In this document: one piece after another, positions 44,096 through 56,539 of the stretch
Numbering within the stretch: position 1 is the first letter of the stretch
How the letters are laid out: each line of letters opens with the position of its first letter
Source: Typhlomys cinereus
Lineage: Eukaryota; Chordata; Mammalia; Rodentia; Platacanthomyidae
Assembly: GCA_023101885.1 (NCBI GenBank)
Contig: JALPQD010000637.1
Coordinates: forward strand, 371,508 to 435,507
DNA length: 64,000 bases
Reading direction: 5' to 3'
Translations under genes and position numbers: made by a program
Notes under the pieces: generated by a model
Seen by the model: only the letters and a program-made list of their open reading frames with translations
The model's database searches: none
Told to the model about the DNA's origin: nothing

Positions 44096-46450
44096 CTTCC
44101 AAGTCACAAGGATAAAGCTTCTATCTACCATTTGTCCTGAAAGTGCTTCACTTTCTTCTTGTTCACTCTTAGACCTTTCAATACTCAATTTCCAAAAGAA
44201 AACTGTAGGCATATAAATTACTCTTTTACTCATTACTTGCCCAGTGGCAATTTCCATATATACTGATTACATTAAAAAGGAATTTATTATCATGGTGAAA
44301 GGTCCCAGCCATCTTCTGTTCCCCAAATCTGTCTTTATTTTGTAAAAGAAGTTTCTTTCACAAAGATTTTTCATTTCTCTTAAGTTTCAGCCACTAAGCC
44401 CAGTGAATTGATAAAATGTTTGCTTTCTTTATCTTTTCTTTAGAGTGCTTTCTCTTAAATTGTTTTGGGAATATCACATACATTGTTTTTATTTCAAAGA
44501 GCTTGAAAACAAGATTTTATTACTTAAAGTGAATCTATATTTCCCAGTTTGTTTCTCCTCGTTCTGAGAGAGCCACATGCTGGTTAGCAAAAGCAAATCA
44601 CTTACTTATAATTAGAGACACAAGCAGGTTCTTGAACACATTTCCACATGGGTTCAATAGCCCCTCTTCCTAGTTATCTCTTTCTGACACATTCTTAGTA
44701 AGACAGGAGAAAATGTTTCAAGTCATTCAGATAACGCAGGAGCTGCTTCACTGTCTATGACTTCTGCAGGAGTTTCTGAGTGGTCTTCTGACCTTGACAG
44801 TTCAGTGGAAAAATGGAGGCTTGACAGACTTTGCAGATGCTGGAAAACAATAAAACTGATATATGCTACAGATGAAACACTAAATTAACTTCCCATCGTG
44901 TTATCTTTGGTGACTGTCCATGTGCCAGTTAAGAATCCCTTGGCATTTCTTGAAGACAATATCTGATAGCTCTCTAGACCAACATTAATTTTCCTTTCCT
45001 TTTTTTTTTCAGTAGCCAAACCTAACAGCTTAGTGTTTTGTACTTTCTCCATTTGTTCACTCTGTGGTTCAGAGATATGTTTCAGATTCTAAAGTAAGAA
45101 AGGGGACTTTGGTTTTTAGAAAACATGCACCTGACACTTCAATAGTAATAGATCTTTGGCTGAATTGTTAATCAATGACTAGATATAATATATTTAAAAA
45201 TTGTTACAGGATTTTTTTTTTGAACTGGGCCAGCCAGGTAGAGCTGGATGGAATATTCTATCTTTTATGCAGAGAAATTCTGTGATTGAGTCCCCACGAC
45301 TCAGTGTGAGGAATGTTTCAGATAGATTGTCTTCTGTGCTTTCACAACCTTCTGTTCCGATAAGTCATCTTGGATCTTACCACATCATTATCACCAAGCA
45401 TATTCGCCCCTCTTCATCTCTTAGTGTGGAAAAGGATTGGCTTCACGTTGCTGGTAGGATACAGTCATTAATTACTTATTTTGTATGTTTTTGGCTCTTC
45501 TATCTGTGTCTTCTACGTTCCACCCACGTGGGGCTCCTTACTGGTGTCTGAAGAATATTGTCTGTATTGGAACACTCGCATGTTTCTCTCCTTAGTGCCC
45601 GAGGCTTCTCTGTAAATGAACAGAGTGATGGTTGTTCCTAACACAGCCGAAGCCTCTAGGCCTTTTTCAGAAATGGGAATTGTCTGTATAGTCCATGTGC
45701 CTACAAAGTTCCTGGCTGAAGCCCTCCTTCGGGCTGCGTGCTGGGCTGTCCTCTCAGACAGGTGGTCCTCGTCCTCCTCCTCATTGTCGTGACTGGCCAG
45801 CGCCAAGGGCCAATAATATGAACCTCACTAAAGGCTCGCTGCATCCTCCTCTTCCATCAGTGATCTGTGGCCCCAGCACCCCGGCTGTGAGCAGCAGATG
45901 ATCTTCTGTCACTATGGAGTGAGTGATGCCCGCGTCAGGCTTGGCAGCCTGTGGGCACAGCAAGAATCCCACCTTTAGATCAAGGGCAGAGGTAAGGCAG
46001 ACATGGATATTTTCCTGTCGTTTGATAACAAGGGGAGGAATCTGGTCGCTTCTCTCTGCTTCAGCCCCTTTCTTTTCCCTCATTCACGGAGATCACGTGG
46101 TACTTTTATCCTGGGAACACGCTCTTCTTGAAATGTCCTGATCTTTGCTTCTCGCCATGGAAAGTCTGTTGCTTTGTGCTCCAGGAAGAGAGTGAGAAGC
46201 AGGCCGGGTGGGGAAGGGGCGGAGAGTCTATTCACAAGGTTTTCTGTGAAGCTCTGATTCACGTGGTCCCTGGTCCGCGTGCCATCCCTCTACTGTGGCA
46301 TTAACAGCACCTTGCACAGAGCTGGCGTGGCCCAGAGTGAGTCTCAAATATAGAATGAGATTTGGCGCCAAGGAGTAAAATCAAAGCATCTTTTTAGTTT
46401 CAGTATGTTGTTGAATTTTGCCTTTGTTTTCATAGGCAGAAGCCAAGGCA
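44096..46450. other. Unassigned sequence with chance frames
   Basis: The longest frames are 45201-45551 (+, 116 codons) and 46083-45781 (-, 100 codons). Neither shows a known motif or a supporting splice context. Confidence 0.35.
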
Positions 46451-46614
46451 CTTTTTCTTTTTTTCTTTTTTCTTTTTTTTTTTTTTTTTGAGACAAAGTC
46501 TTACACTGAGGCCCAGGTTAACCTGGAACTTACCATGACTGACCTCAAATCCATGGCAATCCTGCCTCAGCCTCCGGAGCACCAGGTCACAGGTGTGAGC
46601 TGACATGCCTGACT
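46451..46614 (-). repeat. B1 (7SL-derived) SINE
   Basis: Poly-T, then GAGACAAAGTCTTACACTGA, GCCCAGGTTAACCTGGAAC, CCTGCCTCAGCCTCCGGAG and CACAGGTGTGAGC, the antisense of B1 with its 7SL-like B box. Confidence 0.85.
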
Positions 46615-46794
46615 TGCAAATAACTTGTATTACATGTGACTTATTTCAACTTAAAATCTGGAGAGTGAGTTAAGGAGTATTACAAAGTGAGTGAGTCAGA
46701 GACTTATTTTTTCAGTTAAGTACATATAATAGGTTTCACAATAACATCTTCATAAATGCACATGATTTATTTTGATATTTTGCTCCACTATCCC

Positions 46795-47096
46795 TTCTGT
46801 TTCTTTTGCATGCGTTGTGTGTATGTATACACATGTGTGTGCATATATGTGTGCAAGAGGGCACTTGAGTATGTAGCTGTGGATGCCCAAGGATGACATT
46901 AAGAATCACCCTGGAATGATTTACCTCCTTACTACTTTACTCTGGGGTTTCCCAGGCTCCACCTTCTAGGACCAGAATTATAGGATGTTACCATTTCTGC
47001 CTGGCATTTTTTTTTTTTATGTGGGATGTGGAGATCCAAGGTCAGGTCCTTTGCTTGTGATCAAAGGATTTAACTTCTGAGCCCTATCCCCAACCT
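46795..47096 (-). repeat. Lineage-specific SINE, old copy
   Basis: GTGTG tail, then GAGGGCACTTGAG, TTTCCCAGGCTCCACC, GTGGAGATCCAAGGTCAGG and CTGAGCCCTATCCCC. Same module order, but diverged. Confidence 0.65.
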
Positions 47097-47161
47097 CATT
47101 CTCTTTTTTGTCCCCCACTCTTGCTGACCCTTTTCCTCTTCCCAACTGGTCCCCCTTCTAC

Positions 47162-48715
47162 TTTTTTTTTTAGAGTTTTTTTTTTTTATTTTAGCCAAAA
47201 CAAAACAAAGCAAAACTACACTTCTGGTAAATGCACCTTCTATCGTAAGTGCCCCCTGCAGAGATCCAATGTGGTCCTGATACGTAAGATCACAGCTGAG
47301 CACAGCAGCAGGTTGAGACAGCAGAGCGATACACGCCACGTCAGCTGTGTGACTCTGCTTCTCGCGGACCTAACAACAATCACAGAAGTTTCCCATTTTG
47401 AAAAACTAAACATCTGGAATAGAAAAGAGGCACTTCAGGATTTTATATGTATTTTAACATTATAACGAACAAGTTAATGATTTCTGAACAAAGTTAAGAT
47501 TATCAAGTGACTAAAATTCATTCTCACTTTATAGCGTTTCTGTAATCTGTAAGCTTATTTTTAAAAAGTCAATTTTTTTTTAGAAAATAAAGACCAATAT
47601 TTAAAAGTTCATAAGTAAAAATAAGATTCCATAAAAGACCCAGCTATTACTCAAGTGCACACTGGAGGTTGCTTCTCCTCAGAGGCAGATGGACCACTTA
47701 TGTGACCCTGACATTCTAACTCAATCTCCAACATTTAGTTTATTTTCTAATTAATAAGAAAAGAAGTTTGGCTTGCAGTTTAAACAGAGTTAGCAGAACT
47801 TCCGGGAGACGCGTGCTGTGCAAAGGGAGGTGCCGTGGAGGTGTCACGTCCCGCTGGCACCCACAGCACATGCAGAGAGCTGAGGAGGCTCTGAAAGACG
47901 ACGGTGACTGGAGCCGAAATGTGTCCTCCTTCACCGTGAGACAGCATCTAAAATGTACCCAATGGGTGGATGTTTCTGCAGGAGATAAGGCAAATCCACG
48001 GTCATTGAGCATGAAACACAAGCACTCAGTGGGCTCTTATTCATGAACATGGGAGGGCTCAAGAGCTTAATGGTGCACCAGCAGACAGCCACGGGCCTGG
48101 CAAAGCCTAAAGCGATATGTCATGATCCAGCTGCTCTGCTAACTCTACCTCCTCACAAGTGTCCCTCAAGTGGCCCTTGCTCTGTCACCTGATGTTATCC
48201 AGCTTCCCTGCTGACCGAAGGCTCCAGCGGGAGCCGCTGCCTGAAGTGGCCAAGCTACTGTACTTGGTGGAGCCCTTGGCTGTCATCTTCCCCGCCTGGC
48301 CAGGGTGGGCATCCACTCATGGTATCTCCAACGTCGGCTGCCACATCCACATCTTCAAAAGCAAGTTTTGGAGGCTCCCAGCCTTCGATGTCATCTGGCT
48401 TTTTAGGCTGGATATTCTGTTTTGAAACTAAATTGTCCCAAAATCCAGATTTCTTCTCTGCTTTCAACTCTTCTTTTAATTGTAAATTAGTTCCTTTGGA
48501 CTTGGGAGATTTGCATCTCTCCAGGAGATTACTGTTCATCCTCTTTATCAGAAGTTATTTCTTTCCAACCTCGGAAATGTGCTCCTTGGATTGGTGCCGG
48601 GTGAGTTGCTGATGCCGGCGGCGCTACCCGGAACACATCCTCCTCTCAGGGTGGCTTGTCCAGACGCACTGGACTGCGGCTCAGCTTCCACAACCCGACA
48701 ACCGACTGCGGTGAT
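47162..48715 (-). pseudogene. TDRP: Processed pseudogene of TDRP (testis development related protein)
   Basis: Intronless minus-strand retrocopy. TDRP is a small nuclear/cytoplasmic protein linked to spermatogenesis. Homology starts at 48693 (TTG replaces the ATG) with WKLSRSPVRLDKPP and continues through AHFRGWKEIT, LLERCKSPKSKGTN, KSGFWDNLVSKQNIQ (about 48452-48411), DDIEGWEPPKL and RWSLRSAGKL to about 48143. That is near 183 codons, close to the size I recall for TDRP. Damage: TGA at 48648-48646, a frameshift near 48530, another near 48280, and TGA at 48187-48185 in place of an Arg before QSKGHL. About 950 nt of presumed 3' UTR follow, then poly-A (T runs 47162-47171 and 47176-47187). Flanked by GTCCCCCTTCTACTTT (47149-47164) and the same with one more C (48716-48732). 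It is dead and was inserted by L1. Confidence 0.9.
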
Positions 48716-48740
48716 GTCCCCCCTTCTACTTTAATATCTT

Positions 48741-48768
48741 TGTGTATGTGTGTGTGTGTGTGTGTGTG
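48741..48768. repeat. (TG)n microsatellite
   Basis: TG repeat next to the pseudogene's 5' duplication. Confidence 0.9.
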
Positions 48769-48769
48769 A

Positions 48770-50551
48770 GACCCAGTGAGTTTAATTAGGGTTGCTTACT
48801 AGAACGCAGGCAAGGGATTATTAATAGAGCCATGGAATCTTACCAGTGACTTCCGGTGACTACTGGAAATGTTTCCTCCTTACCTAGCAACCATATGCTA
48901 CCATTATTCAGGGGAGGGACAGGATCCGGTTTCTCCACTAGCAGAAACATTTTGAATAAATACCTTCTTCAAAGTAGTAATTGGGGCTGAGTAAGTTTAG
49001 ATCAAATTAAAGGCTGCTTTGTTATTTTCAAAGGACAGAACAAGTTGGCAGACCGATTTATTCACGGATTATTGATTTATTGAACATCAGCTTTGGGCCA
49101 GGCTTGTTGCTTGGTTCACAATGAGCAGCACCATGAACCACAAATGGAACTTACAATTTAGTAAGTGAGAATAGCTGTGGAAATAATGTTTACAGAGTTT
49201 TGCTGTAAGTGCTAGGGAGAAAATGATTGAGTGTGAGGATGATTATCCTCTTTCTGTTTTGGAAAGACGTGATGCTTAGAAGTGGGTTACCTCAAAATAT
49301 GACTTAGCATTTGCATTTGCATCTGTGATCGCTTAGAATCTTAGCAAATGCTATATTATCAGAATTCTTCAGAGTCTTTAAGTGTAGCAATAAATGAAGT
49401 ATGATAGGAACCATTTGGAGAGGAGCAATGACTTATTTTCTCTTCTATTTTTTCATGGCATTGGTAGACAAAGCAAAAGCTCATGTGTGTGTATATCAGA
49501 ATCAAGGAGAGAATAACCATGCATTACTGGATCATCAGTAATTTCCTTGTCATATCTAACTTTTTCATGTCCTCTTTCATGTTGCTTTGATGAGATGACA
49601 AGAGAATTGAATTGGAAATTTGTCCTTTTTTTTTTGGTCTTTGAAAAAATCTTTTGTTGAAGAGATTTGGGGCTGAATGCTTGTTGATAAATGTTAGCAT
49701 ATGAAGTATCTAAAAGGAGGCATTAATTTGTCTATTCATCTGAACATTCTCATCCATCTCCTTCACTCCTTCTTTTCCCCTTTCTGTGTGAAGAAAGTAG
49801 TGAATTGCTCATAAAAGCTCACTGCACCAAGAAACATTTGACCCACACTTTATAGGCTTGCTAGGTTTTTTTTTATTGTTGTTTTTCCTGCCTGGCAGAG
49901 CACTTAATATTTTTTTACAATAAGATAATTTAAACAGATCCATCTCAATTTTAGGTATATGTCAAATGGAAGACGATATGCACATTTTCTATCAATTATT
50001 ATTTCTATACACTTAGAATTCTGATAGCAAATAACGGGTAAGAACTTGGAATCTCCCAGTTACATTCATTTAGCAAGCACATGTTAGTCACTGTATGTGA
50101 AGTCCTGTCCCATGAACGTGGAAGTCTGGTACACACTTTCCTCCCTCCATCTTCACCAGTGGGTAATACCATGGTGTTGGCACAGTCACCTCTTGTGTGT
50201 GAGTAGGCAATAAGAAAAACATTCCCATTTCAATAAGATTTGGAATGAAAAAGTGTTTAGTACTGTTACCAAGTTAGTTCCCCTTCTTCGGAATTCAGCC
50301 TATAATAACTTCTGTTTTTTTGGGGAGTTGGCTCTATTCTCAGGCTTTCTCTATGAGGTAGTGGAGATTTTCCAGAACCCCACCCCTTTTATCATTATTA
50401 ACTGATGATAGTATAGTTAATAAATCTCTAAATTCTCAGATTAGCTCTGTGCTGATCATGTAAAATCCTGGGGCAAGTTAATCTTATTGATCAGTTTAGG
50501 CTATGTGCTCACTGTAAAGAAAGAAGGTTAACTGTTGATGACTTAAAAAAA
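48770..50551. other. Mostly unassigned; ancient repeat-like part
   Basis: 49065-49260 (TTTATTGAACATCAGCTTTG, CATGAACCACAAATGGAACT, GTAAGTGCTAGGGAGAAAAT) follows the pattern of an ancient mammalian interspersed repeat; I cannot name the class. The rest is AT-rich and unassigned. Confidence 0.4.
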
Positions 50552-50815
50552 TTTGTGTGTGTGTATGTGTACGTGTGTATCAGAGGGTCCTGTGGGTCCA
50601 TGAGGAGGCCTTAGGGTGACTTTGGGAATCGTCCTGGATTGATTCTACCTCCTTTTTGCTTCACTCTGGAATTTCCCAGGTTCTGCCCCACTAGAGCAGG
50701 AAGTACAAGCCACTACTGTTTCCTTAGGGCATTTTTTATGTGGGACCTGGTATCTGAACTCAGAATCTTCTGCTTGTGAAGCAGAGACTTAACCCCTGAG
50801 ACATCTCTCCAGCCC
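50552..50815 (-). mobile_element. Lineage-specific SINE
   Basis: (TG)n tail, TATCAGAGGGTCCTGTGGG, GACTTTGGGAATCGTCCTGG, TTTCCCAGGTTCTGCCCC, TATCTGAACTCAGAATC and the CATCTCTCCAGCCC end. Confidence 0.85.
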
Positions 50816-51239
50816 TATTGATTACGTTTTATAGAATCAAATGACCCAAGGGAAGGATAGGTGCTTATGGGGAAGATGTCTCTTAAGCAAGGATTAGAAG
50901 GAACTGGTAAGGACAAAAAGAATTACACAGAATCGACAGGTGTTTACCACAAACATATAACACCCAAGTGTTTATATGACTTCTCTGAAGATCTTAAATA
51001 CATTAGAAGTAATCTAAATTAAACAATGACAGAATTTTGCAAAATCAGCTTGGTCCAACACATAATAAACTTGGCCCAAAACATATGAAATGAGCATCTC
51101 AAAATTCCATAGAAATCACCTGTATCTAGAGGCCCAAATGCCTTTGTTGGTTGATGAGCAGGCATTTTAGAGGGAACGCGCTCCTGGTTCACTCATGCGT
51201 TTGGAGCACTTTTAGGTTTTGACTGGTGTTTATAATTCA
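50816..51239. other. Unassigned sequence
   Basis: AT-rich. Nothing recognised. Confidence 0.4.
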
Positions 51240-51620
51240 GTGTAGTGTTTGCCCCCTCTCATCCCTCCCCCCCCCGGGAACCTTCTTCCCTACTGGCTTC
51301 CCTCCCCGTCCATTGTCCCTTCCTGTCACACTGAGTCCCATAGGGGAAGCTTTGCTCCTGCAGGTACCTGGGTATCTGCTGCAGCATAGGCGATATTTCA
51401 GGGACGATTTCGCCGATACCTGGGGACCACTTCTTCTGACCAGCGTTGACCATCAATGACTTCTCTGTGAGGGTTGGGGCTACACCCTCGTTCACTGTGT
51501 GGTGTGGTGGGCATAGGTTGTGTGCAGGTGGGCTTCTCACATTGTTCTCTGCTCTGTGATAGACCCTGGACTTCATCATGGGGGATAAGGGAACTTCGCA
51601 TGCCCTGTTCATAGCCAAAT
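51240..51620 (-). repeat. Possible L1 3' UTR fragment
   Basis: A pyrimidine-rich plus strand (51250-51330) is followed by GC-mixed sequence, as in the other antisense L1 3' UTRs. Direct motif matches are weak. Confidence 0.3.
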
Positions 51621-52019
51621 ACTCCTTAGTTGCTTACTTTCCATGGGGCGGTTTTTAATTTTGATTTAGTCGACGATTCTCTCCAAGGGGGACATGGGTT
51701 CCGGGAAGCGTTGCCTGCCTGTGCACGTGTAAACTCACCCGCCATTTATACCCTGTCACCCGTGTTGTCCTTCAGAGCTTCGAGAGTCTGTGGGTGACAC
51801 CAGGCCTCTTCGCCTTCAAGTACTTGCTGTTTGTTTCCTATGAAGAACGATATCGTCTTAACTAATATTTGGATCAGTCATCAAACTCAGAAAACTCAAT
51901 GGTGATCTAGTTCTCATTATTAAATTAAAGTCTATAATACTTGAATTTTGTCAGTTGCTTAACAATGATGGCTATTTAATTTTTCAAAGTCTGGGGGTGG
52001 CTCAAAGTCAATACTACAT

Positions 52020-52440
52020 TAGTACTTATCCCTGCTCCCTGCTGTCCCCCCTTCCTCCCATTTTCCTCCCTTTCCTTCATCAATCCATCCCACTCCCTCC
52101 CACTCTCTTGCCTGACCACTTCTGTGGGCCTCAGGGTTCCCTCTGGCTTGTCTACTCTTATGGGGGGTGGTTCAAGCCTTTGTGGCATACCAAGTTGCCC
52201 CTCCTCGGGCCACCCCAGTGACAGGGGCATTTCCTTTCACTCATTCAGTTGTAGTCCCCAAATTTCCAGTGTATGATCTCATCTCTCTTGAGTTCCTTGA
52301 TAGTCTATGGGGACAAGTTGGTATTTCAGTCGTTATACAGGTCTGGGAAGAACAAGTCTCATTGCAGTGAGTTCCTGGATGCAGTAGCCGAGCCTTGAAA
52401 ACTTAGTTTTCTGGATAGCTGGAAGAGTTTTTCTGTTTAT
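52020..52440 (-). repeat. L1 3' UTR fragment, diverged
   Basis: C/T-rich block, then TTGCAGTGAGTTCCTGGATG near the end, like antisense L1/Lx 3' UTR. Confidence 0.45.
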
Positions 52441-52499
52441 TGACTATGTCATTTAAAAAAAAATTCAATCTCTCTCTACCTTATAATTATTGTTATTTT

Positions 52500-52656
52500 T
52501 TGATTGAGAATTTTCATTTTTCATTTACAAACAAAATGGATCTATGTCATTGTCCCGACCCCCTCCTCTCCCAACCTTCCCTCTCCTATCCTCCTTTCCT
52601 CTCATCAATCCTGCTGTATCCCACCTACCCTCCTGTGCGTGTGTGTGTGTGTGCGT

Positions 52657-52687
<31 letters not shown>

Positions 52688-53130
52688 GCTTCCTTTGGTA
52701 GTGCCTGTGTCCAAGAGAATCAGATGTCCGTTGTTGTATTTGAGGCTCTTCAGTGGCAAAGAAGTTCCTGTTTCCTTGTCCAGTACCTGCCTCCGAGACT
52801 CTTTCTGAGAGCAGGTGTTTCTTCTGAGAGCCTTGCTAGTCCTAGGGGGAAGGTTGATACGTTGGCTATTGTGTAGATCTGGCAGTAGAAGTTCGCATTG
52901 TAGTGAACTTCAGGATACAGCCGCCCTGTTGTGACCGGAGTGCTCCGGTCAGAAGTACCTTGCCCCACCTTTAGACTCTCATGATCTTACTGCCCCCTCT
53001 TCCGCATAGTTCCCTGACACTTGGTGTGGGGACAGATTTTGGACTGATTAGGGCCAAGTATTCCAGGTTTGCCGATATTCTGCACTTTGGCCAGATATAG
53101 TTTTCTGCCTTACCCGTCTCCAACAGGGTC
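52500..53130 (-). repeat. L1 3' UTR fragment with inserted microsatellite
   Basis: C/T-rich start, then CATTGTAGTGAACTTCAGGA, and GATCTTACTGCCCCCTCTTC with GCATAGTTCCCTGACACTTG, which match the antisense 3' UTR landmark also seen at 30575-30610. Confidence 0.65.
52638..52685. repeat. (TG)n(GA)n microsatellite
   Basis: TG units run into GA units. Confidence 0.9.
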
Positions 53131-54419
53131 TTTTTCTGCCTCAGAATCTGCAGCTGGCTGATTCAGCTAGACTGCTTGGACAGTTGACCACAGTAATCCT
53201 CCTGTCTATACCTTCCCAGTGTTAACTATGGCCACACCATTGTTAACCACATCCTGCCATCTTGGTCGAGCAGTGGCTATTCTTAGACTAAAAATAACTC
53301 CTCTTTCTGGATTCTTGTGCATCTTCCCCTAACACCTCCAAGACGGGCCACGACTATTGGTCACCAGATGTTCTTTCACTGTCCATTCCTTATCTCCCTG
53401 ACAACCCCTAAACAACTAATTGAAGCGCCAAATAATGACATTTCTAGTTGCCTCACCTCACCCTCCCTTGTGATCTGGAAGAAGGGCCCCCACTCTGCCA
53501 CAGGGCCCGGATGCTCCTCCGTCCCCTGCTCTGCTTTCTGTGGCACTGGCGACTCCACCCTCACTGCAGACCTGACCGTTCTTCTCCCGTGGTGTTAATA
53601 TCCCTTCTAGAATCCTGCCCTTCACTCCCCAGCCTGTGAGTGGGCTGGGAGTCAGGTTCTTCTCTGGTGACCCTCTCGGTGGGTCCTTCACCAGCTGAGC
53701 CGTCCTCATCCCAGGACTGCATTGTTGACGAGAGTGTCACAGGACACATGTCTTGTCCTCTGTGGCTTCCTTCCTACACTTACTAGTGAGGGCACATGCC
53801 TGTGCATGCCTTCCATCTATATGTGTTTGCATACATGAAGAAGTCACGAGTTTGTTCTGATGTCACCAATACCGTTTGTGTAGCATATTCTTTGGGAATT
53901 TATACAACACAGAGTGCCTTCCTAGTTACCCCGGAGAGCTCAAAGTAGAACAAATACCTTATTAACCTGATCAGCTTATTCGATGATGAAGAACATAATT
54001 AAGGTTCGTAAGCAAGCTGTGAAGGAGGCAATCAGTATCTATATTTATTGTTAGGCCCAAAGCTTTGCTGTTTTGTACATTGAGTGCTCGATGTACTTAA
54101 AAACACGGAGCCATGGTGTGTGGAGAGGTGGGGGGTGATTCCCTGCCACAGGCTGAGGCGCCCTTGTTGTTAGTGTCCCGAGCATCACTGTGCTCCTTGA
54201 AGACTCTCAAGCACACGCAAGCTGATCTACCGATAAAGCAGCAGACGTGAACTGAAAGCAATGGGTTTGCTTTCAGTTGCAGAAAGCAATGCATGGATTC
54301 GTGGGGTTACGGGAAGCATCTCCAGGACTGAGTCTGCGATGGGGGGTTTGCTTTTATCCTGATCTTCCCCTGGTTACGCAGAACCTTCTCCAGCCTGCCA
54401 AGCAGCCGATGGCTCAGAT
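53131..54419. other. Unassigned sequence
   Basis: Short frames at 53290-53750 on both strands. No recognised domain. Confidence 0.35.
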
Positions 54420-55330
54420 TTTTTTCTTCCAAATTTTATTTTTTTCCTAATCATACAAATTCAATAGGTACCCCCGTCCTCTCCCCCCCTCCTCTTCCCC
54501 CATCATCCCCCATTGCACTCTCCTCCTTTTTCTTCTTCTTTTCACCCCCCCCACTTCTCTCTTCCTCCCTTCCATCCCCTGGAGCATCCCTTTGATGCTC
54601 TACCCTAGTGAGGGTTCAGGGCTCAGTGGCATAGCCTGGAGCCCCTTCCCTTCTTGGGCTCCCCATTAGTGTGGGAACTATGACTGTTTAACCCCTTGCC
54701 TCCTGCTGCCTGGGGCCTTCTCCCCTGTGATCCCTGCTAGACCTTGGGGGGTCGTTGACATGTCAGCCATTGTGCAGGTCAGGCAAACTCCAGTCCTGGC
54801 TGCTGCAGCCCTAACTTGTGTGGAGTATCTTGCAGATCTTTGGTCCTCCCCATCTTCAAGCTCTTGCAATCTTGCCGCCCCCTTTTCCGCCAGGTTCCCT
54901 GAGTTTTAGGATGGGTAGAGATTTGGCAGGTCTGGTTCCAGGTGATTAATTTAGGGTCTTTGGTGTTCTGAATTATGGTTTGTTGTTGTTTTCAGTTTTG
55001 CTGTTCCTCCACCGACCTTGGCTGCGTCCCGATTGATATCAAAGGTCGCTTCCTAATCAAAGATAACATTTTAAATGAAGATTTTAATATAAGAGGAGAC
55101 TCAAAGGTAGATGGAAGAATAGGAGTAGGACACAGCTGGGGGGGGGTCAGCCTCCCATTTGCGGATGGTTGCTGTCTGTGTGCTAGTCTCTAGATCCTCT
55201 GATCAGACTTGGTTTTTTCTGCTTCCACGTCATGTAAGGGGAGACAGTCTGTCCTCCTCAGTCCTACGGGTGCTCTGCAGATCTTATCAGTGGGTTTGGA
55301 TTCAAGTGGTTGAGAAGACTGGGCTTCTTT
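54420..55330 (-). mobile_element. 5'-truncated L1, 3' UTR only
   Basis: T run, CTAATCATACAAATTCAATA, the C/T tract (54475-54590), GTGATCCCTGCTAGACCTTG, GGCTCAGTGGCATAGCCTGG and AGGAGACTCAAAGGTAGATG. It parallels 30127-31000. Related to, but diverged from, the younger L1 and closest to 59745-60533. No target duplication was found. Confidence 0.8.
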
Positions 55331-55784
55331 TTCTATGCACAGACTTCCTTCCTTCTCTATTTTTTTAACTGAAGAGGATTAGTCAAACGACACTGTAAAG
55401 CATACGATGAAGATGTTACTTTGTGAAGCAGACATATGGCCACGTACATCATGTCTGTGACACACTCCATTCTACTATCGTAAATGAGCTGCAAGCGGTT
55501 TTTCTGAAAACAACCACAGAAACTATTAACTTTGATAAAAGACAAGCTCTGCTCCAACCGAGTAAAGACTCATTAGCGCTCAGAGAGTAAACATATTAGC
55601 TCCATTAGTAGTAAGATGGGTGGGGGAGCGAACTGCCTTACATTTTGTATAATGTTGTAGTAGTGTGCTGCGCTCTGCTAAAGACCCCCACAAGATGATG
55701 AAAATAAAGAAAATCATTCTCAAGCCCAGAAAATTAGTGAAACAGAAGAGACCACTGTGAAGCGATTCGCACAGTACTGTGAGG
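55331..55784. other. Unassigned sequence
   Basis: Nothing recognised. Confidence 0.4.
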
Positions 55785-55955
55785 AGTGATCTTGCGCTTC
55801 GCACGTGTTAGCTCATCTGATCTCCTGAAAACGCCCTTCCGTACCAACGTTCTTCCTGTTTCAGATGGGGCCCAGAGAAGTTGAATGCATCTGTAGTCAC
55901 ACAGCTGGAAGAGACAGAGCTGGGATCCCAGGCCAAGCAATCTGTCTTGAGTCAA
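55785..55955 (-). repeat. MIR SINE
   Basis: TTTCAGATGGGGCCCAGAGA, AGTCACACAGCTGGAAGAG and ACAGAGCTGGGATCCCAGGC are the antisense MIR core and tRNA-like head. Confidence 0.8.
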
Positions 55956-56539
55956 GGGGCCTCACAAATTTTTTGTGGTAACAAGTAGGTTAATGTATTG
56001 TTATAGTTTTTATGCTGTGTCATGGCTTAAAATTATAATTGGGAATTACTGAAAGGTGCTCTTTTAATGATTATAACTGAAAAACCATACCATTATGCAT
56101 AACTTATACAACAACCAGTTGTTTCTTCTTGGATTTGTTTAAGGGTATTTAAAGTACAAACTCCTCATGCTTTTTCATTAACAAAAATGAGATGATGATG
56201 ACTTGTTTGTCCATGTTGCCTCAAACCGGGCCTGTACACTACTCTGAAAGGATGGTAGCTCATTAGATATGTGCTTAATTGAGGAAATGTTATGACTAGA
56301 TACTGAATTGTTTTCAAGGAAGAAGGAAATTTGAATTGCAATTGTGGAGTATCTCAGCCAGAGCAGACGGTCTCAAAAAGGAAAGATTCACATTGCCCTG
56401 GCTTGCGAATTTCAGAAGACTGAATATTTTGCTGATAGCCACGTGCCCTCTTCCCTGAAAGTGAGAAAGTGCTTTAATTTATCCTCAGCTGAGGGCAGAA
56501 CGACTCTGGAGGCGTGGGAATTTAGATTCTCCCCTCTGC
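55956..56539. other. Unassigned sequence
   Basis: Contains the start of a 79-codon plus-strand frame (56344-56583) that runs into the CpG-rich segment. No motif is recognised. Confidence 0.35.

Noticed and set aside
45201..46083. Opposing 100-116-codon frames suggesting a gene
   Set aside because: No known motif, no splice sites that join them, and similar lengths are expected by chance in 64 kb.
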